Assembly (NCBI GenBank): GCA_014529385.2
Contig: CM043965.1
Location: 14,328,912-14,392,911, forward strand
From: Adiantum capillus-veneris
Taxonomy: Eukaryota; Streptophyta; Polypodiopsida; Polypodiales; Pteridaceae
DNA: 64,000 bases
Direction of reading: 5' to 3'
Below, piece by piece: positions 24,225-34,526 of this stretch; positions within the stretch are counted from its first letter, which is position 1; every line of letters starts with the position of its first letter. Below the pieces are notes generated by a model. It was not told where the DNA came from. It saw only the letters and a program-made list of their open reading frames with translations, and did not search any database. The translations under genes were made by a program, and so were the position numbers.

Positions 24225-24923
24225 TGTGTCTTGTCCTTCAAGGCATCTTTGAGGTGTCACATTCACATGCTTGTGTCTTTTATCCTCCAAATATCTTATT
24301 TTATGGGAAAAGACCAAGATTACCTGTTTTCACTTGATTCACCTATTTACCATCTCTTCTTGCAGTGTAGTTGTGAGAGGGTTTTTCACTGGTTTCCCTG
24401 TAACTTTTGACATGTAACTCGGATTGACATGCTTCAAAAGGCAAAATTGGCCTACTAAAAGATCTTGACTTGGTTTTGGTCTTTTCTCCACTCCCTTAGG
24501 TCGGGATTTTCAAATTGGGATGGTCCAAAAAGCTTTGGATCTTCCTTTTCATAAAGTCTTCTAGTAGGCCCTTCCCTCTTGTATGTATCCAAGAAGGTAC
24601 GCATTATTGAAAGGTTATATTATTAAATAAATGTGAAAAGAAGAAAATAATTTATATATGGTAGGGTATAGCTGAGATATTAGAAGAAATATACAAATGC
24701 TTTTCCCCCAGACAAAAAGAGGCACAATCATTGATACTTCTCTTGCAGTACTTTCTAATAGTTATGTACATTTATATTACTTCAAAGGTAATACTAAGGT
24801 ATGGTAGAAAGCTTTTATTTATGCATATGAGTATTATATGAAGTATACTTATGCGTCAAAAAGTCACAAGATAAATCGTTTAATGCCCGTTCCCACTATA
24901 TACGTGCCACAACACGACAGCGT

Positions 24924-27750
24924 AGTCCCAGGATGGTCCATTCATTTCTGAATCATTATTCTGATCCAGTGGGTACTCTTCAGAACGTACTAGTTCCTCT
25001 ATTATACCAGTATCAGCTGGTTCCTCCATCCTTCCAATTAGCTGAACTGTTCTTTTCTCTGCATTGACTTCGGTAAACTGATCAGGGAATTGTCTCTTCT
25101 ACTTGTCAGCCTACTCTTTGTTCAGCAAGACTGCATTCAAGTCGATTTCTGCCAAAGGGAATATGTTCATAGCCGCTAGCATTCACTCGATTTTCTTGGC
25201 TCTGTACTTGTGACACAACTCCTTCGGCCTCAATTCCTTTTTCCAGCTCCTGGTATTGTTGGTCTGGATTTGGATTCTGCCACTGGCTCCTTCTATGGTC
25301 AAAGTTTGGTTTGCATAGTCATGAACAACATGTGCTGTTCTTTACCATGGGCATCCTAGTAGCATTCCATATGCTCCCTGCACATCCAGGACTAGGAAAC
25401 TGGTTTTGAAGTTCTCCCTCCCAACTCTTATCTGCATGTTTTCAATCATACCATCGCCTGTACGACTCTATGATCTGCCATTCTTACTTTGAATGGTGCT
25501 GGTTTCATATTAGTGATACCCATTCTTTGCTGAAGATGGGCTCCCATTATGTTGACTCCTGCCCTCCATCCTGAATAACGCTTAAGAGAGGGTCCCACTG
25601 CTTCCTGACCTTGTAGTCTACCTGAATAAGTGGAACTTCATCATCCCGGACAGCCATCAGGTCCACTGTTCTGGCCTCTGCCTCAGTCTTCCTGCACTGT
25701 TTGATAAAGTTGGCCACCTCAGGCAAGGTCTTTCTTATATCCTCCAGCTCTACAGTCAGCTTCTGGATTCTATCACAAATTTTCACATGAATTTCTTCTC
25801 TCTCTTGGTCACACTGATTGTCAGAGCTTGAAGAACTGGTATTTTCACTCATGCCATTCTTCTTTTGCAGTGCTTCTACTCTTTCCATCCACTCCCATTT
25901 CATCAGCTAGTCCATGTACCATAGCCAGCATGGTCTCTGTCATGGCCGGTACTGACTGATCTTTATCAGTCGATTGGGCTGGTATCCTCTGAATGACTCT
26001 AGCTTCGGAACTTTCTGTCTGCTCTGGCAGCTTCTTAGCTAAATCCTTCGTGATTTTAGCTGCTAGTTCCTGCTGCTCTTGCCACTCATCTACCACCTTT
26101 TCTTTACCTTTGGCCTTCCAAACTTCCCTTTGTTGAGCCACTTGCTACTGTTAGGATTGATTGGTACTTCTGAAATGTCTGGGATTTCTTCAATGATTAC
26201 TCCCTTGCTCCTGGTAACCACCCTGACTGGGACTGGCTCTGGTGCCTTAGCCTCAGTAGTAGTCGCTACAGGTGCATTTGGACATTGGGCTGCAAAATGA
26301 CCATACTTCCCACAAGTATAGCAATTCATGCTCCTGTTCTGGAAGTTGCCTCTTCCTCTGCCTCTGCCCATTCCTAGTTGGTATCTGCCACGTCCCTGAC
26401 CAGTACCACTGGTACCTGGTCTCTCCTCTTCAGCTACTTTGACTGGTTCTACCTTCACTGGTTCAGTGTAGGCAACCACTGACAGATCCTTTCCTTTCTT
26501 AAAATGGTGAATTCTGATGCCTCAATTATTCCATAGGTGACCAAAGGCCTTGCAGGAGGTACATTGTGGACATTCAATGGAGATATGGTCCTTGGATTTG
26601 CATCTTGAACACCAAGTCTCCATCTTTCGGACTGCTGTCTTGTGTGGCTAATTTTAGCAATCTGCCTAGCCATCTCTTCAATTTTCTTGGTCCATGATCC
26701 CTTCTTTGATTTCTCCTTTGCTCGTTCATTGGAGCTGCTCTCGGAGCTACTGGACATTTCACTGGAATCAGAAGTTTCAGTAGCAGAGCTACTGCTACTG
26801 GTCCTTCGCTTCGTGTGGCTCTTTTCCTTCTTAGCCTGCTGTTCCAGCTTTAATGCCCTTTGGACTAGATCATTGAATTTTTTTGTAGGGGCTAGCACTT
26901 CTTGTTCCCTAAGCTTTTTGCTTCTGAACCCATTCATGAACCATGCCCTCAATCTCTTCTCCGATGGCGGTTCTTGCAACTGCCTGGTTAGCTCTTTTAT
27001 CTTTTCCACATAGCTGCGGACTGACAATTTCCTCTGTTTGATCTTATCTAATTCATAGAGAATATCTTCGTCCCTTCTATTGTCGGAATATTCCAACCTG
27101 AAGGCCTTAAGCAATTTGTTATATGATCTCAGCTGGCATGCAGGGTAATGGCAATACCATTTCCTCGCTGCCTCCTTCAAGGTTTGTGGAAAATATTCCC
27201 CCCAATCATCTTCATCAATGTTTTTTAGTTCAGCATACTGCTCGAAAGCTTGTATGTGAACATCTGGATTATCCTTTTTCCCCCCTTTGAATATTGGAAA
27301 GGAAATCTTCAGTGAAGCTGTATAATCATTTCGATTACTACTGATCTTGCCACTTCTCTTCTTGGATTCAGAATGACGCTTGGGAGCCTTCTTGCAATTG
27401 TCAGTGTCAGCATCCCAATCAATCTCTGTCTCTGTCTCAGTGTCAGTGTCTTCTCTGGTTTGTCTGCTAGAAGTACGGTGACTTCCCTTACTGCCCTTGG
27501 TATCCTCATCTCTCTAGCGAGACTGAGAACTCTTGGAACTCTTTGCCTTTCGTGCTTCCTGTTCTGCCCGTCGGCGTCGAGAATGACTGGAGTGCTGTGA
27601 GTCCTGCGCCTCATCAGCCTGACTATGCTCCTCCTGAGCCTCAGTGTCAGTCATTTTCTCTTGCTTGGGGTCAGACTCTCTTCCTGACTCCTCAGGAATG
27701 GGGTCCACACGAATGGTAGATTTTCGGCCACGATTGGATTTTGGTGCCAT
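24924..27750 (-). pseudogene. gag and protease of Gm
   Basis: The start is taken as the ATG at 27750 (MAPKSNRGRK), 74 bases inside the 5' LTR. Order on the minus strand: a basic, Ser/Glu-rich N-terminus; capsid domain at 27180-26800 (ARKWYCHY, then RRDEDILYELDKIKQ); a Ser-rich stretch; CCHC zinc knuckle CYTCGKYGHFAAQC near 26330-26290; a Glu/Lys-rich linker; and a retropepsin-like region near 25580-25370 whose DGG and AGVNIM parts are now in different frames and which ends at GMLLGCPW. Several frameshifts split it. The frame runs into element C at 24923 and continues at 13190. Confidence 0.8.
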
Positions 27751-27803
27751 TGCTGAAAACTTCAAACTGGGAGAAGAGTCTTTCAGTCAACGAGCTTCAG
27801 CTC

Positions 27804-27821
27804 GAGCCACCGTGATCGCCA
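27804..27821 (-). other. Primer-binding site of Gm
   Basis: The minus-strand TGGCGATCACGGTGGCTC lies three bases after the 5' LTR end. It begins with the expected TGG, but I cannot assign the tRNA. Confidence 0.55.
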
Positions 27822-27824
27822 AAA

Positions 27825-28295
27825 TGGAATTGGAGCTGATCTCTTGAGACAGCTAATTCCAGTGTTGGAAGATTTCAGTTACTAGTGTGGGAAGATTTCA
27901 GACAGCAGACTGGACAGGAATAAGAGACTATACTGAAATGTGGATACTAAAATAAGAATCAGATTTAAGTACTGGAAATAAAGTTCAGATTCAGAAGACT
28001 GGACGAGAAGTAAGTATAATTGAAATATATGCCATGATTGGGATTACAGATCAAGATTACAGCGAATATGATTATAGAGAAAAAATACAGCCGACAATAC
28101 CACCAATGATTCTCAAGTACAATTATAGCCAAAGTGCTAACCCAAGTGATAATAATTATCAACCCGATTACAATGTAATGGACCCTATTTATACACTTCG
28201 GATTTACTGTAATAATTACTATAGTAATTACTAAGTAATTCGCTGCCCATCTTCTAAGAAGACGTTCCCACATAGTGACTATCCAACCGTCTATA
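27825..28295 (-). repeat. 5' LTR of Gm
   Basis: 471 bp, matching 6602-7078. The outer end has C-to-T changes (ccgtctata against ccgtccaca), consistent with decay of methylated cytosines. Confidence 0.9.
28186..28193 (-). promoter_or_regulatory. TATA box candidate in Gm LTR
   Basis: Minus-strand TATAAATA, conserved in the other LTR at 6981-6988, at a plausible place for the LTR core promoter. Confidence 0.5.
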
Positions 28296-28300
28296 GAGAG

Positions 28301-28922
28301 TGTTACGGTGTGGTGGCTTACATCAGAGTATTGTTCAAAGGAGTGGGTGTTGAGTTCGATTCGAGCTCCCTCAAGGTGATTCTGCTGGGGGGCTGTAAAT
28401 ATGGAGGAAAGCCTTGGAGTAAAATTGGAAATTCATTGCCTTGAAGTAAATTGGAAATTTTCCAGCATTCGTGAAGTCCGGGGTGTCTCCTCTCCCGCGC
28501 TGGCAGGCAGGTTCGCTCCCAGGTAACAGCAGCCGCAACTCGTAGAGGGGTCTCGACATCACCGTTCTGGTGAGTGCGCTCTCTCTCGTCAGGCATGCAA
28601 GGTCCATCGCCTCTTGCTTCTACTTCCCTCTTGGGCACATGCCCTTCCTATGACGACATTCTCACATGCCTCAAAACCTCACTGCAATGCTCCATGTCAC
28701 CACCCGACTTACAGAGAGGCCCTTCCCATCATTCCTGCGACGTACCCTCCTTCATTCACAGACTCTTCTATCAAAGGGGCTTGTGCTTCTACCACCCGCC
28801 ATGTTGTCGGCATGTTCTCGGTCTGTTCAGAGACATCAAAGACACTATCGGAAACATAAGCTGTCTCCTCAAATGGATGGCAGTCTGCAGTTTTACTGAC
28901 CACTGGCATTGGGCAACCATGA
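28301..28922. other. PPR gene upstream region with tRNA-like (SINE-like) motif
   Basis: At 28309-28362 a tgtggtggcttacatc block is followed 43 bases later by gagttcgattc, matching the spacing and sequence style of RNA polymerase III A and B boxes. Similar pairs occur at 45534-45589 and 45673-45729. The rest up to the PPR start gives no confident feature; short ORFs here look incidental. An in-frame TAA at 28857-28859 closes the PPR frame upstream of its ATG. Confidence 0.4.
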
Positions 28923-31598
28923 ATGCATTTAGATAGCTCAGTTGTTGTGAAGCGTTTCTTTGTTAAACTTGTCAAATTGTGCAAGGCAATGATGTCGATG
29001 GGATCTCGGTCTTATTATGCAACCACCTTGGTATTACCTGGAGCAATACAGGGCCGAAATCCCTTTCAGAAGCACATCTATCTATATCTTTCGAGCTTTC
29101 GGCAAGACAATGGGCATCACATGAGAAGGCCTCTGCAGTCTTACCTTTCTCAAGGCATGGGAAGAGACCCCTTTTCTTACCATGTATCAGCCAGGTCATT
29201 TGCTTCATTACCTTCACAACAAGGCCAAAGCCTCTCATCAGGTGATCAAAAGCAGAGAAGCAATGAGAACAAACCCATAAATTATGATCTTGACACTATG
29301 GATCTTTCAGGTAACGTATTTTCACAATATAATTGTCTTACCTTGCTGAAAGAATGCATCAAGTTGAAGTCCCTTGTTCAATTGAGGAGAGCCTACATGT
29401 ATATTATGCTTCTCACATCAGAGCTGGCTATTATTCTCCAGGAGCATTTGGTTTTGGGCTTTGCCAAGCTTGGTGGGCTTGATGATGCACTCTTTGTGTT
29501 TAACCGGTTGGTACGCCGCACTGCATTTTCTTGGACGGCTATGATCACTGGTTCTGCAGATTACGATCAAGGTTATCAAGCCATTGACATGTACCAGTGC
29601 ATGCTTATGGAAGGTGTAGAGCCAGATCGTTTTACATTCATCAGTCTTTTTAAAGCTTGTGGAATCATTGGATATCTAAAGCAAGGCAAGGAACTACATC
29701 TTGAGGCTCAGAGAATGGATTTGGCGTCTAACACCTTTGTTAGTAACACCCTCATAAGCATGTACGGGAAATGTGGGGGTGTGGCTGAAGCCGAGGATGT
29801 GTTTTACAGGATAACAATACGCAGCGTGGTCTCTTGGACTGCAATGATTGCGGTCTATGTGGAAAATAATCAAGCAGAAAAGGGTTTGCTTCTATTTAGA
29901 CAAATGCAAAAAGAAGGCATGAGTCCAAACGACCAAACATTTGTGGGTGCCATTCAAGCATGTGGTATTCTTGCAGAGATGGAAGATGTGAGCAATATAG
30001 ATGGGGAGTTTATCAAAACAATGTCTTTAGATCTTGGCAAAGCCTTGCACGTGGAAGCTTGGAGGGCAGGATTTTCTTCAGATGCTTATATTGTGACTAC
30101 CCTTGTAAGTATGTATGGAAAGTGTGGGGCAATTGCAGAGGCAGAGGCTACATTCAGCGCCCTAGCGAAGCATAATGTTCCTTCTTGGACTGCCATGATT
30201 TCAGTATATGTTGAAAATAGTCATGGGGAAAAGGCTCTACTTGTTTACAGGCAGATGCAGGAAGAAGGTGCATCTCCAAATGAGCATACATTGGTTTGTG
30301 CTCTTCAAGCGTGTGATACACTTACGGGCACTGACGGTTTAGGGGGACAAGGCAAGAAATCCAGGTCTTGGGAAATTGGTCAGGCACTACATGCCGATGC
30401 ACACACGAGGGGCTTTGCCTCAGGAGAGGTTCTTGGCAATGCACTTGTGAGTATGTATGGCAGATATGGGGTAGTAAAGGAAGCGGAGCATGTGTTTACA
30501 GGATTGAGGCAGCGCAATGTTATATCTTGGACTGCAATGCTGTCTGCTTATGTTGACCAGGGTAAGCCAGAGAGGGCCTTACAAACCTACCTGCAGATGT
30601 ATGAAGAAGGTACTTATCCTAATCGGCAGACCCTTGTAATGGCACTTCAGGCCTGTGACACACTAGCAGAAAGCAATGACGCTTCAACTCTAACCCAACA
30701 CCAGCAGTCATCTGCCAGCATTTGCTTGAATATTTGCCAATCTTTGCATGTGGATGCAGAGAGAACAGGTCTTGCTTCAGATGTATTTGTTGGCAGTGCT
30801 CTTTTGAGCATATATGCCAATTGTGGAGCTTTTTCTCAAGCCAAGGAAGTGTTTTATACATTACCGCAGTATGATACTGGTTCCTGGAATGCGATGCTTT
30901 CTGCATTTGTAGAACGGGATGGAGGGGAAATGGCGTTACATCTGTACAGATGCATGCTTGAAGAGGATATGACATTAGATAACATAACATTTATGAATGT
31001 CCTGCAAGCTTGCAATAAAGTTTGTATTTTACAGTTGTGTAGAGAGGTTCATTTTAGTATAGTGTCCACCGCAAATGATTTTAATTTACTATTAGTAAGC
31101 TCATTAATACATACATATGGGAGCTGTTCGAGCATGCCAGATGCAGAAACAACCCTTGTTGGAATGCCACGACCAGATGCTGTATCTTGGAATGCCTGTA
31201 TTGCGAGCTATGCAGAAGCTGGAAATTGTGAGGCAAGCTCGCAGATTCTGGAAGCTATGCTGCTTGCTTGTATGCAGCCAGATGGGATCACATTTGCGGC
31301 CATATTGTCAGCCTGCAATCATGGTGGTTTAGTTGAGGGAACAGAATATTTTGAAAGCATGCGTGAAAGTTATGGCCTAAACCCAGATTTCAAGCATTTT
31401 GCGGGTGTCTTAGACCTCCTCGGGCGGGCAGGGGATTTTAAGAGGTTGGAGAATGTGCTGTTGAGGTTGCCTAAGCAGCCTGACTTAGCTATATGGTTAA
31501 GTTTGCTAGGTTCTTGCTACAAGCACAGCAATATGGAGCTTGGAAGATTTGCATTGCTTAATGCTGTGAGACTGCAGTCGAATATAGTCCTTGAGTAA
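28923..31598 (+). CDS. PLS-type pentatricopeptide repeat protein, organelle-targeted (predicted)
   Basis: An intronless 891-codon frame. PPR proteins bind single-stranded organellar RNA through tandem helical repeats and act in editing, splicing or stability. The start may be residue 1 or the Met cluster at residues 23-26. The N-terminus (to about 95) is rich in Ser/Arg/His with few acids (RSYYATT, SARSFASLP), fitting a mitochondrial or plastid presequence. Repeats run from about 135 to 885. Six SW(T/N)A-type motifs (first at 203) alternate with L and S repeats such as LISMYGKCG and LVSMYGKCGAIAEAEATF. Long inserts separate several units, for example after QACGILAEM. The C-terminus has DLLGRAGDF and the beginning of an E1-like motif (SNMELGRFALL) but no E2, E+ or DYW domain, so it would need a partner deaminase if it edits. 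It is the only intact cellular-type gene seen here; expression is unproven. Confidence 0.88.
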   Translation: MHLDSSVVVKRFFVKLVKLCKAMMSMGSRSYYATTLVLPGAIQGRNPFQKHIYLYLSSFRQDNGHHMRRPLQSYLSQGMGRDPFSYHVSARSFASLPSQQGQSLSSGDQKQRSNENKPINYDLDTMDLSGNVFSQYNCLTLLKECIKLKSLVQLRRAYMYIMLLTSELAIILQEHLVLGFAKLGGLDDALFVFNRLVRRTAFSWTAMITGSADYDQGYQAIDMYQCMLMEGVEPDRFTFISLFKACGIIGYLKQGKELHLEAQRMDLASNTFVSNTLISMYGKCGGVAEAEDVFYRITIRSVVSWTAMIAVYVENNQAEKGLLLFRQMQKEGMSPNDQTFVGAIQACGILAEMEDVSNIDGEFIKTMSLDLGKALHVEAWRAGFSSDAYIVTTLVSMYGKCGAIAEAEATFSALAKHNVPSWTAMISVYVENSHGEKALLVYRQMQEEGASPNEHTLVCALQACDTLTGTDGLGGQGKKSRSWEIGQALHADAHTRGFASGEVLGNALVSMYGRYGVVKEAEHVFTGLRQRNVISWTAMLSAYVDQGKPERALQTYLQMYEEGTYPNRQTLVMALQACDTLAESNDASTLTQHQQSSASICLNICQSLHVDAERTGLASDVFVGSALLSIYANCGAFSQAKEVFYTLPQYDTGSWNAMLSAFVERDGGEMALHLYRCMLEEDMTLDNITFMNVLQACNKVCILQLCREVHFSIVSTANDFNLLLVSSLIHTYGSCSSMPDAETTLVGMPRPDAVSWNACIASYAEAGNCEASSQILEAMLLACMQPDGITFAAILSACNHGGLVEGTEYFESMRESYGLNPDFKHFAGVLDLLGRAGDFKRLENVLLRLPKQPDLAIWLSLLGSCYKHSNMELGRFALLNAVRLQSNIVLE

Positions 31599-32578
31599 GA
31601 CTGCATGCCAAGCCTCTGTGCTGATGTTGGGCTGGAAGTTTAGACTTGCAATAGCAGACATTGCTTGATGGCACACCACCCCAAACTTCAACACAACATC
31701 ACCACACAGCAACTAAGGTACGGTCTGGAGGTCTTAAGGATATTCGGTTCGCCTTGGCTTAAGTTGCTACTAGAAACCTTTTTCTCTGTGATGCTTGGGA
31801 ACAACAGCGGCGAACAGTAACATTTGAAATTGTTTAAACGTTAGGAATACTATGCATCTGAATCAGTTATCTCAGACTTTTCCACTAAAGTTTAGATAGA
31901 TCTATACAGGTCAGATTTTGAATAGCTGACTATTTATCCATCAATAAGCTGACAATCCGCCTAACAAAAGAATATTATCTACACTTTAGGCGGATTGTCA
32001 AATTGGGTGGAACCATGTGGTTTGACTGATGCTTCATTGCTCAGCATACACATCTAGATCGAGTAGGGACACGCTTCATAATTGTGCCATTATCCGATAA
32101 TGGCAGAAGCTAATTGGACTTCTATGTTGGTAGAAGTCGTTGCCTTGGAGTTCTGATTCAGAGTTGTAATAGCATCTTGTAAAGTAACACAGTGACACAA
32201 AGTAGTAATTTGGCATTTTGCAAAGCAAGACGGTGCCACAATGTGTAATGTATGCATTTTTTTTGGGGGCTAGTGTTTTTAGCCAAGGTGTAGATTTTTT
32301 GACCCTTGCAAAGACATTGCAAGAGCCGGTCGACCTTTACTGATTGAGGTTTAGGTCGTCCATTTTCTACTATGTACAGTGACTTCTTGGCCTTGGTCAT
32401 TCACAAAGAGAGAATGCTCTGACCACAATGGGTGAGACTTTGGTGTTGGGTTTTATCAATCGGGTATCAATCATACCCAAATCCCCAAATTTGGTCTTGA
32501 ATTTCTACTTGAAAAGTTCAAAAGGTTGTTGAAGTTGCCTGTGCTTCTAAGTTGATGCTAGAGTGCTCGTGCGTGCGC

Positions 32579-32580
<2 letters not shown>
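31599..32580. other. PPR downstream region
   Basis: No further PPR, E or DYW coding sequence is found in any frame after the stop. The region holds the hairpin at 31950-32000; nothing else is recognised. Confidence 0.5.
31950..32000. repeat. Perfect 15-bp inverted repeat (hairpin) downstream of PPR gene
   Basis: TGACAATCCGCCTAA at 31950-31964 and its exact reverse complement at 31986-32000, separated by a 21-base AT-rich loop. It could be a transcript hairpin or a small foldback element. Confidence 0.8.
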
Positions 32581-32615
<35 letters not shown>

Positions 32616-33047
32616 ATTGGAAGAAAGCAAGGTGGGGGACACATCAAGCCCCCATCACAAACGTGAGATAACTCGTGTGTGGAGTGCCCCTACACCAGGC
32701 CGGAGCTAGGTTGGGCAATGCCCACCAATAAAGCCAAAGACCCATACAGAAATAAATAGGAAAGGCCTTCATAATACAACATAAATGGGTATAGGAACAA
32801 AACACGTGTGGCCATACACAAGTGCTCGGCCAAGACAAGTCTAATTGCATATGCAACCCCAACCAAGCAGACGTACTAGCCGTACAAGGATGCCCTAGAC
32901 CATAGTAAAGCAGCAGAGTGGTGTACACTACGCTCCCTCTCATCACTTGGTGCTGAACAAACCGTGAGAAGCCCAGGAGCTAGTATAGGAAATACTAGTA
33001 AACGGCTCCGCCAAAAGCAGATCGAGAGAAGTGAAGCTCTCCTCTCA
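32581..33047. other. (GA)n tract and non-coding DNA
   Basis: A (GA)n run at 32581-32614 is followed by about 430 bp without recognisable coding sequence. ORFs here are low-complexity or unsupported. Confidence 0.5.
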
Positions 33048-33049
33048 AG

Positions 33050-33136
<87 letters not shown>

Positions 33137-33301
33137 ATGCGTATTGTATTCCTCGGTGTGTTGGGAGTTGGTGCCTGCTCATTGTCTTGCTGGCCAAGCT
33201 CTGCTCCACTAATGAGGATGACACGATAATGTCTTTTGCCATCCAAGTAGCTGCTCCACTATCACCCCCGTACTCCCGTGCTCTCCTCATCCCAAACCTA
33301 A

Positions 33302-33343
<42 letters not shown>

Positions 33344-33519
33344 TTAAGTGTCTGCGCTGCCATCGTATGTGCTGCTCAACTTGCTCATTGTCTTGCTGGC
33401 GGAGCTCTCCTCCTCTTATAAGGATGATGATCATCACGTCGATGAGGTCTCTTGAAGTCCAGCTACTCATGTACTCCAGCTGCCCTTGTCCCCTACTCTC
33501 CCCACCCTGAACTTGAAGA

Positions 33520-33562
<43 letters not shown>

Positions 33563-33753
33563 ACTTGACATGTTGTGAGTAATTACCGCCATTGTTTTGC
33601 TAAGCTTGCTCCAGATCCTAGTGACCAAGCTCCCCTCTTCTCATGATGAGGATGATGATCATCATATCGACGACATCTCCTACCACATAGTTGCTCCTCT
33701 CGCTGTCCCCGTTTCTTGCTCTTCTCAGCCTACTGACGAGCTTGAAGAGCAAT

Positions 33754-33798
<45 letters not shown>
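33048..33798. repeat. Tandem array of diverged 215-255 bp units, each closing with (CT)n
   Basis: (CT)n tracts begin near 33049, 33309, 33523 and 33753. The intervening unique parts share blocks such as cattgtcttgctgg, gaggatgatgatcatca and ttgaagagca(t). The first tract is followed by (CA)n at about 33097-33134. The array ends where the G1-B LTR begins. Confidence 0.75.
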
Positions 33799-33801
<3 letters not shown>

Positions 33802-33807
33802 TCGTGT

Positions 33808-34392
33808 CATAAAATCTAATACCTAACCAACCCAAATGAGTTTCTCGTTATAAACTGATCATTTAATGTGGGATAATAAATGGGAACAAGGGTTAGAATA
33901 TAGACATGGATCTATCTCAACACAGAGCCAATGGTAAAGGGGTCCAAATGAGAGATGGTCTGTCAAAGAGCAATGCTACCTAATGGAGCTTAAAGACCGT
34001 AGGGTTAGCTTTATTAAAGACCTCCAAAAGTTAGTATTCAAGAGTCCTTTGACCTTAGGCAGGAATCCTAACCAAGCATGAGGTGCTTGTTGGCTTGCTA
34101 AGCTTTAGTGGGAACTTTATATAAATCTTGAGGTTTAAATGATTAAAGTTCTTGAAGTATTCAATTCAAAGATAACTCTCAAGAGACATGAACGTGCCAT
34201 GCTTGATTGATTAAGTCCTTGAAGTATTCCATTCAACCAAATGATTTAATAAGCACAAAAGACACATGTTCAAATGATCCTCCACATGTGGCCCTCATGA
34301 TGTGTTTGAATGCTATTGGTTAGGTTTTAAATGGGTCCAATGAGAATTTAGATACATAAAAATAAATAATTAAGTTCTTTCGCTCAAAGAAT

Positions 34393-34456
<64 letters not shown>

Positions 34457-34488
34457 GTGGACCAAGCATGAGAGGAGGGGTGTACTCT

Positions 34489-34526
<38 letters not shown>

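Larger units (their letters stand above)
13195..24919 (-). mobile_element. Enzyme-less LTR retrotransposon 'C' (gag-like ORF only), with nested insertions
   Basis: The LTRs (13195-15314 and 17791-24919) enclose a 2.5-kb internal region. The ends are TG...CA and share TGTC/GACA. The 4-bp duplication GCGT flanks it (13191-13194 and 24920-24923), and removing C restores the Gm frame across the junction (PSWDYA to EESTK). The primer site is tRNA-Trp type, a purine tract precedes the 3' LTR, and one ORF fills the interior. No protease, RT, RNase H or integrase motif is present, so it would need enzymes in trans, like TR-GAG or LARD elements. The right LTR is interrupted by a 686-bp MITE and by copia D. 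The LTRs are visibly very similar outside the insertions, so C is young relative to Gm. Confidence 0.9.
17791..24919 (-). repeat. 5' LTR of element C, interrupted by a MITE and by copia D
   Basis: LTR sequence is at 17791-18311, 18998-20014 and 24225-24919. A minus-strand TATA box lies at about 19787-19795. Compared with the left LTR it has a 44-bp tandem duplication (18133-18176 and 18177-18220) and an extra segment near 18010-18062. Confidence 0.88.
6602..28295 (-). mobile_element. Ty3/gypsy element 'Gm' (Athila/Tat-like) with nested insertions
   Basis: The flanking LTRs (6602-7078 and 27825-28295) are bounded by the 5-bp target duplication GAGAG (6597-6601 and 28296-28300). Read on the minus strand, the order is 5' LTR, primer site, gag with CCHC, protease, RT, RNase H, integrase, an additional ORF, polypurine tract and 3' LTR. 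Removing element C (11.7 kb) and the MITE at 11799-11994 leaves about 9.8 kb. The integrase zinc region and the WGLDFMGPF core start resemble the non-chromoviral Athila/Tat branch, and no chromodomain is seen. The LTRs differ at a few percent of sites and the ORFs carry frameshifts, so it is not active. Confidence 0.9.

Noticed and set aside
28574-28936. 120-codon plus-strand ORF just upstream of the PPR start
   Set aside because: No family resemblance, overlaps other open frames in the same stretch, and no splice or start context supports it as a PPR exon.
31599-31760. Frameshifted E/DYW extension of the PPR gene
   Set aside because: None of the three frames after the stop shows the E2, PGxSW or DYW patterns.
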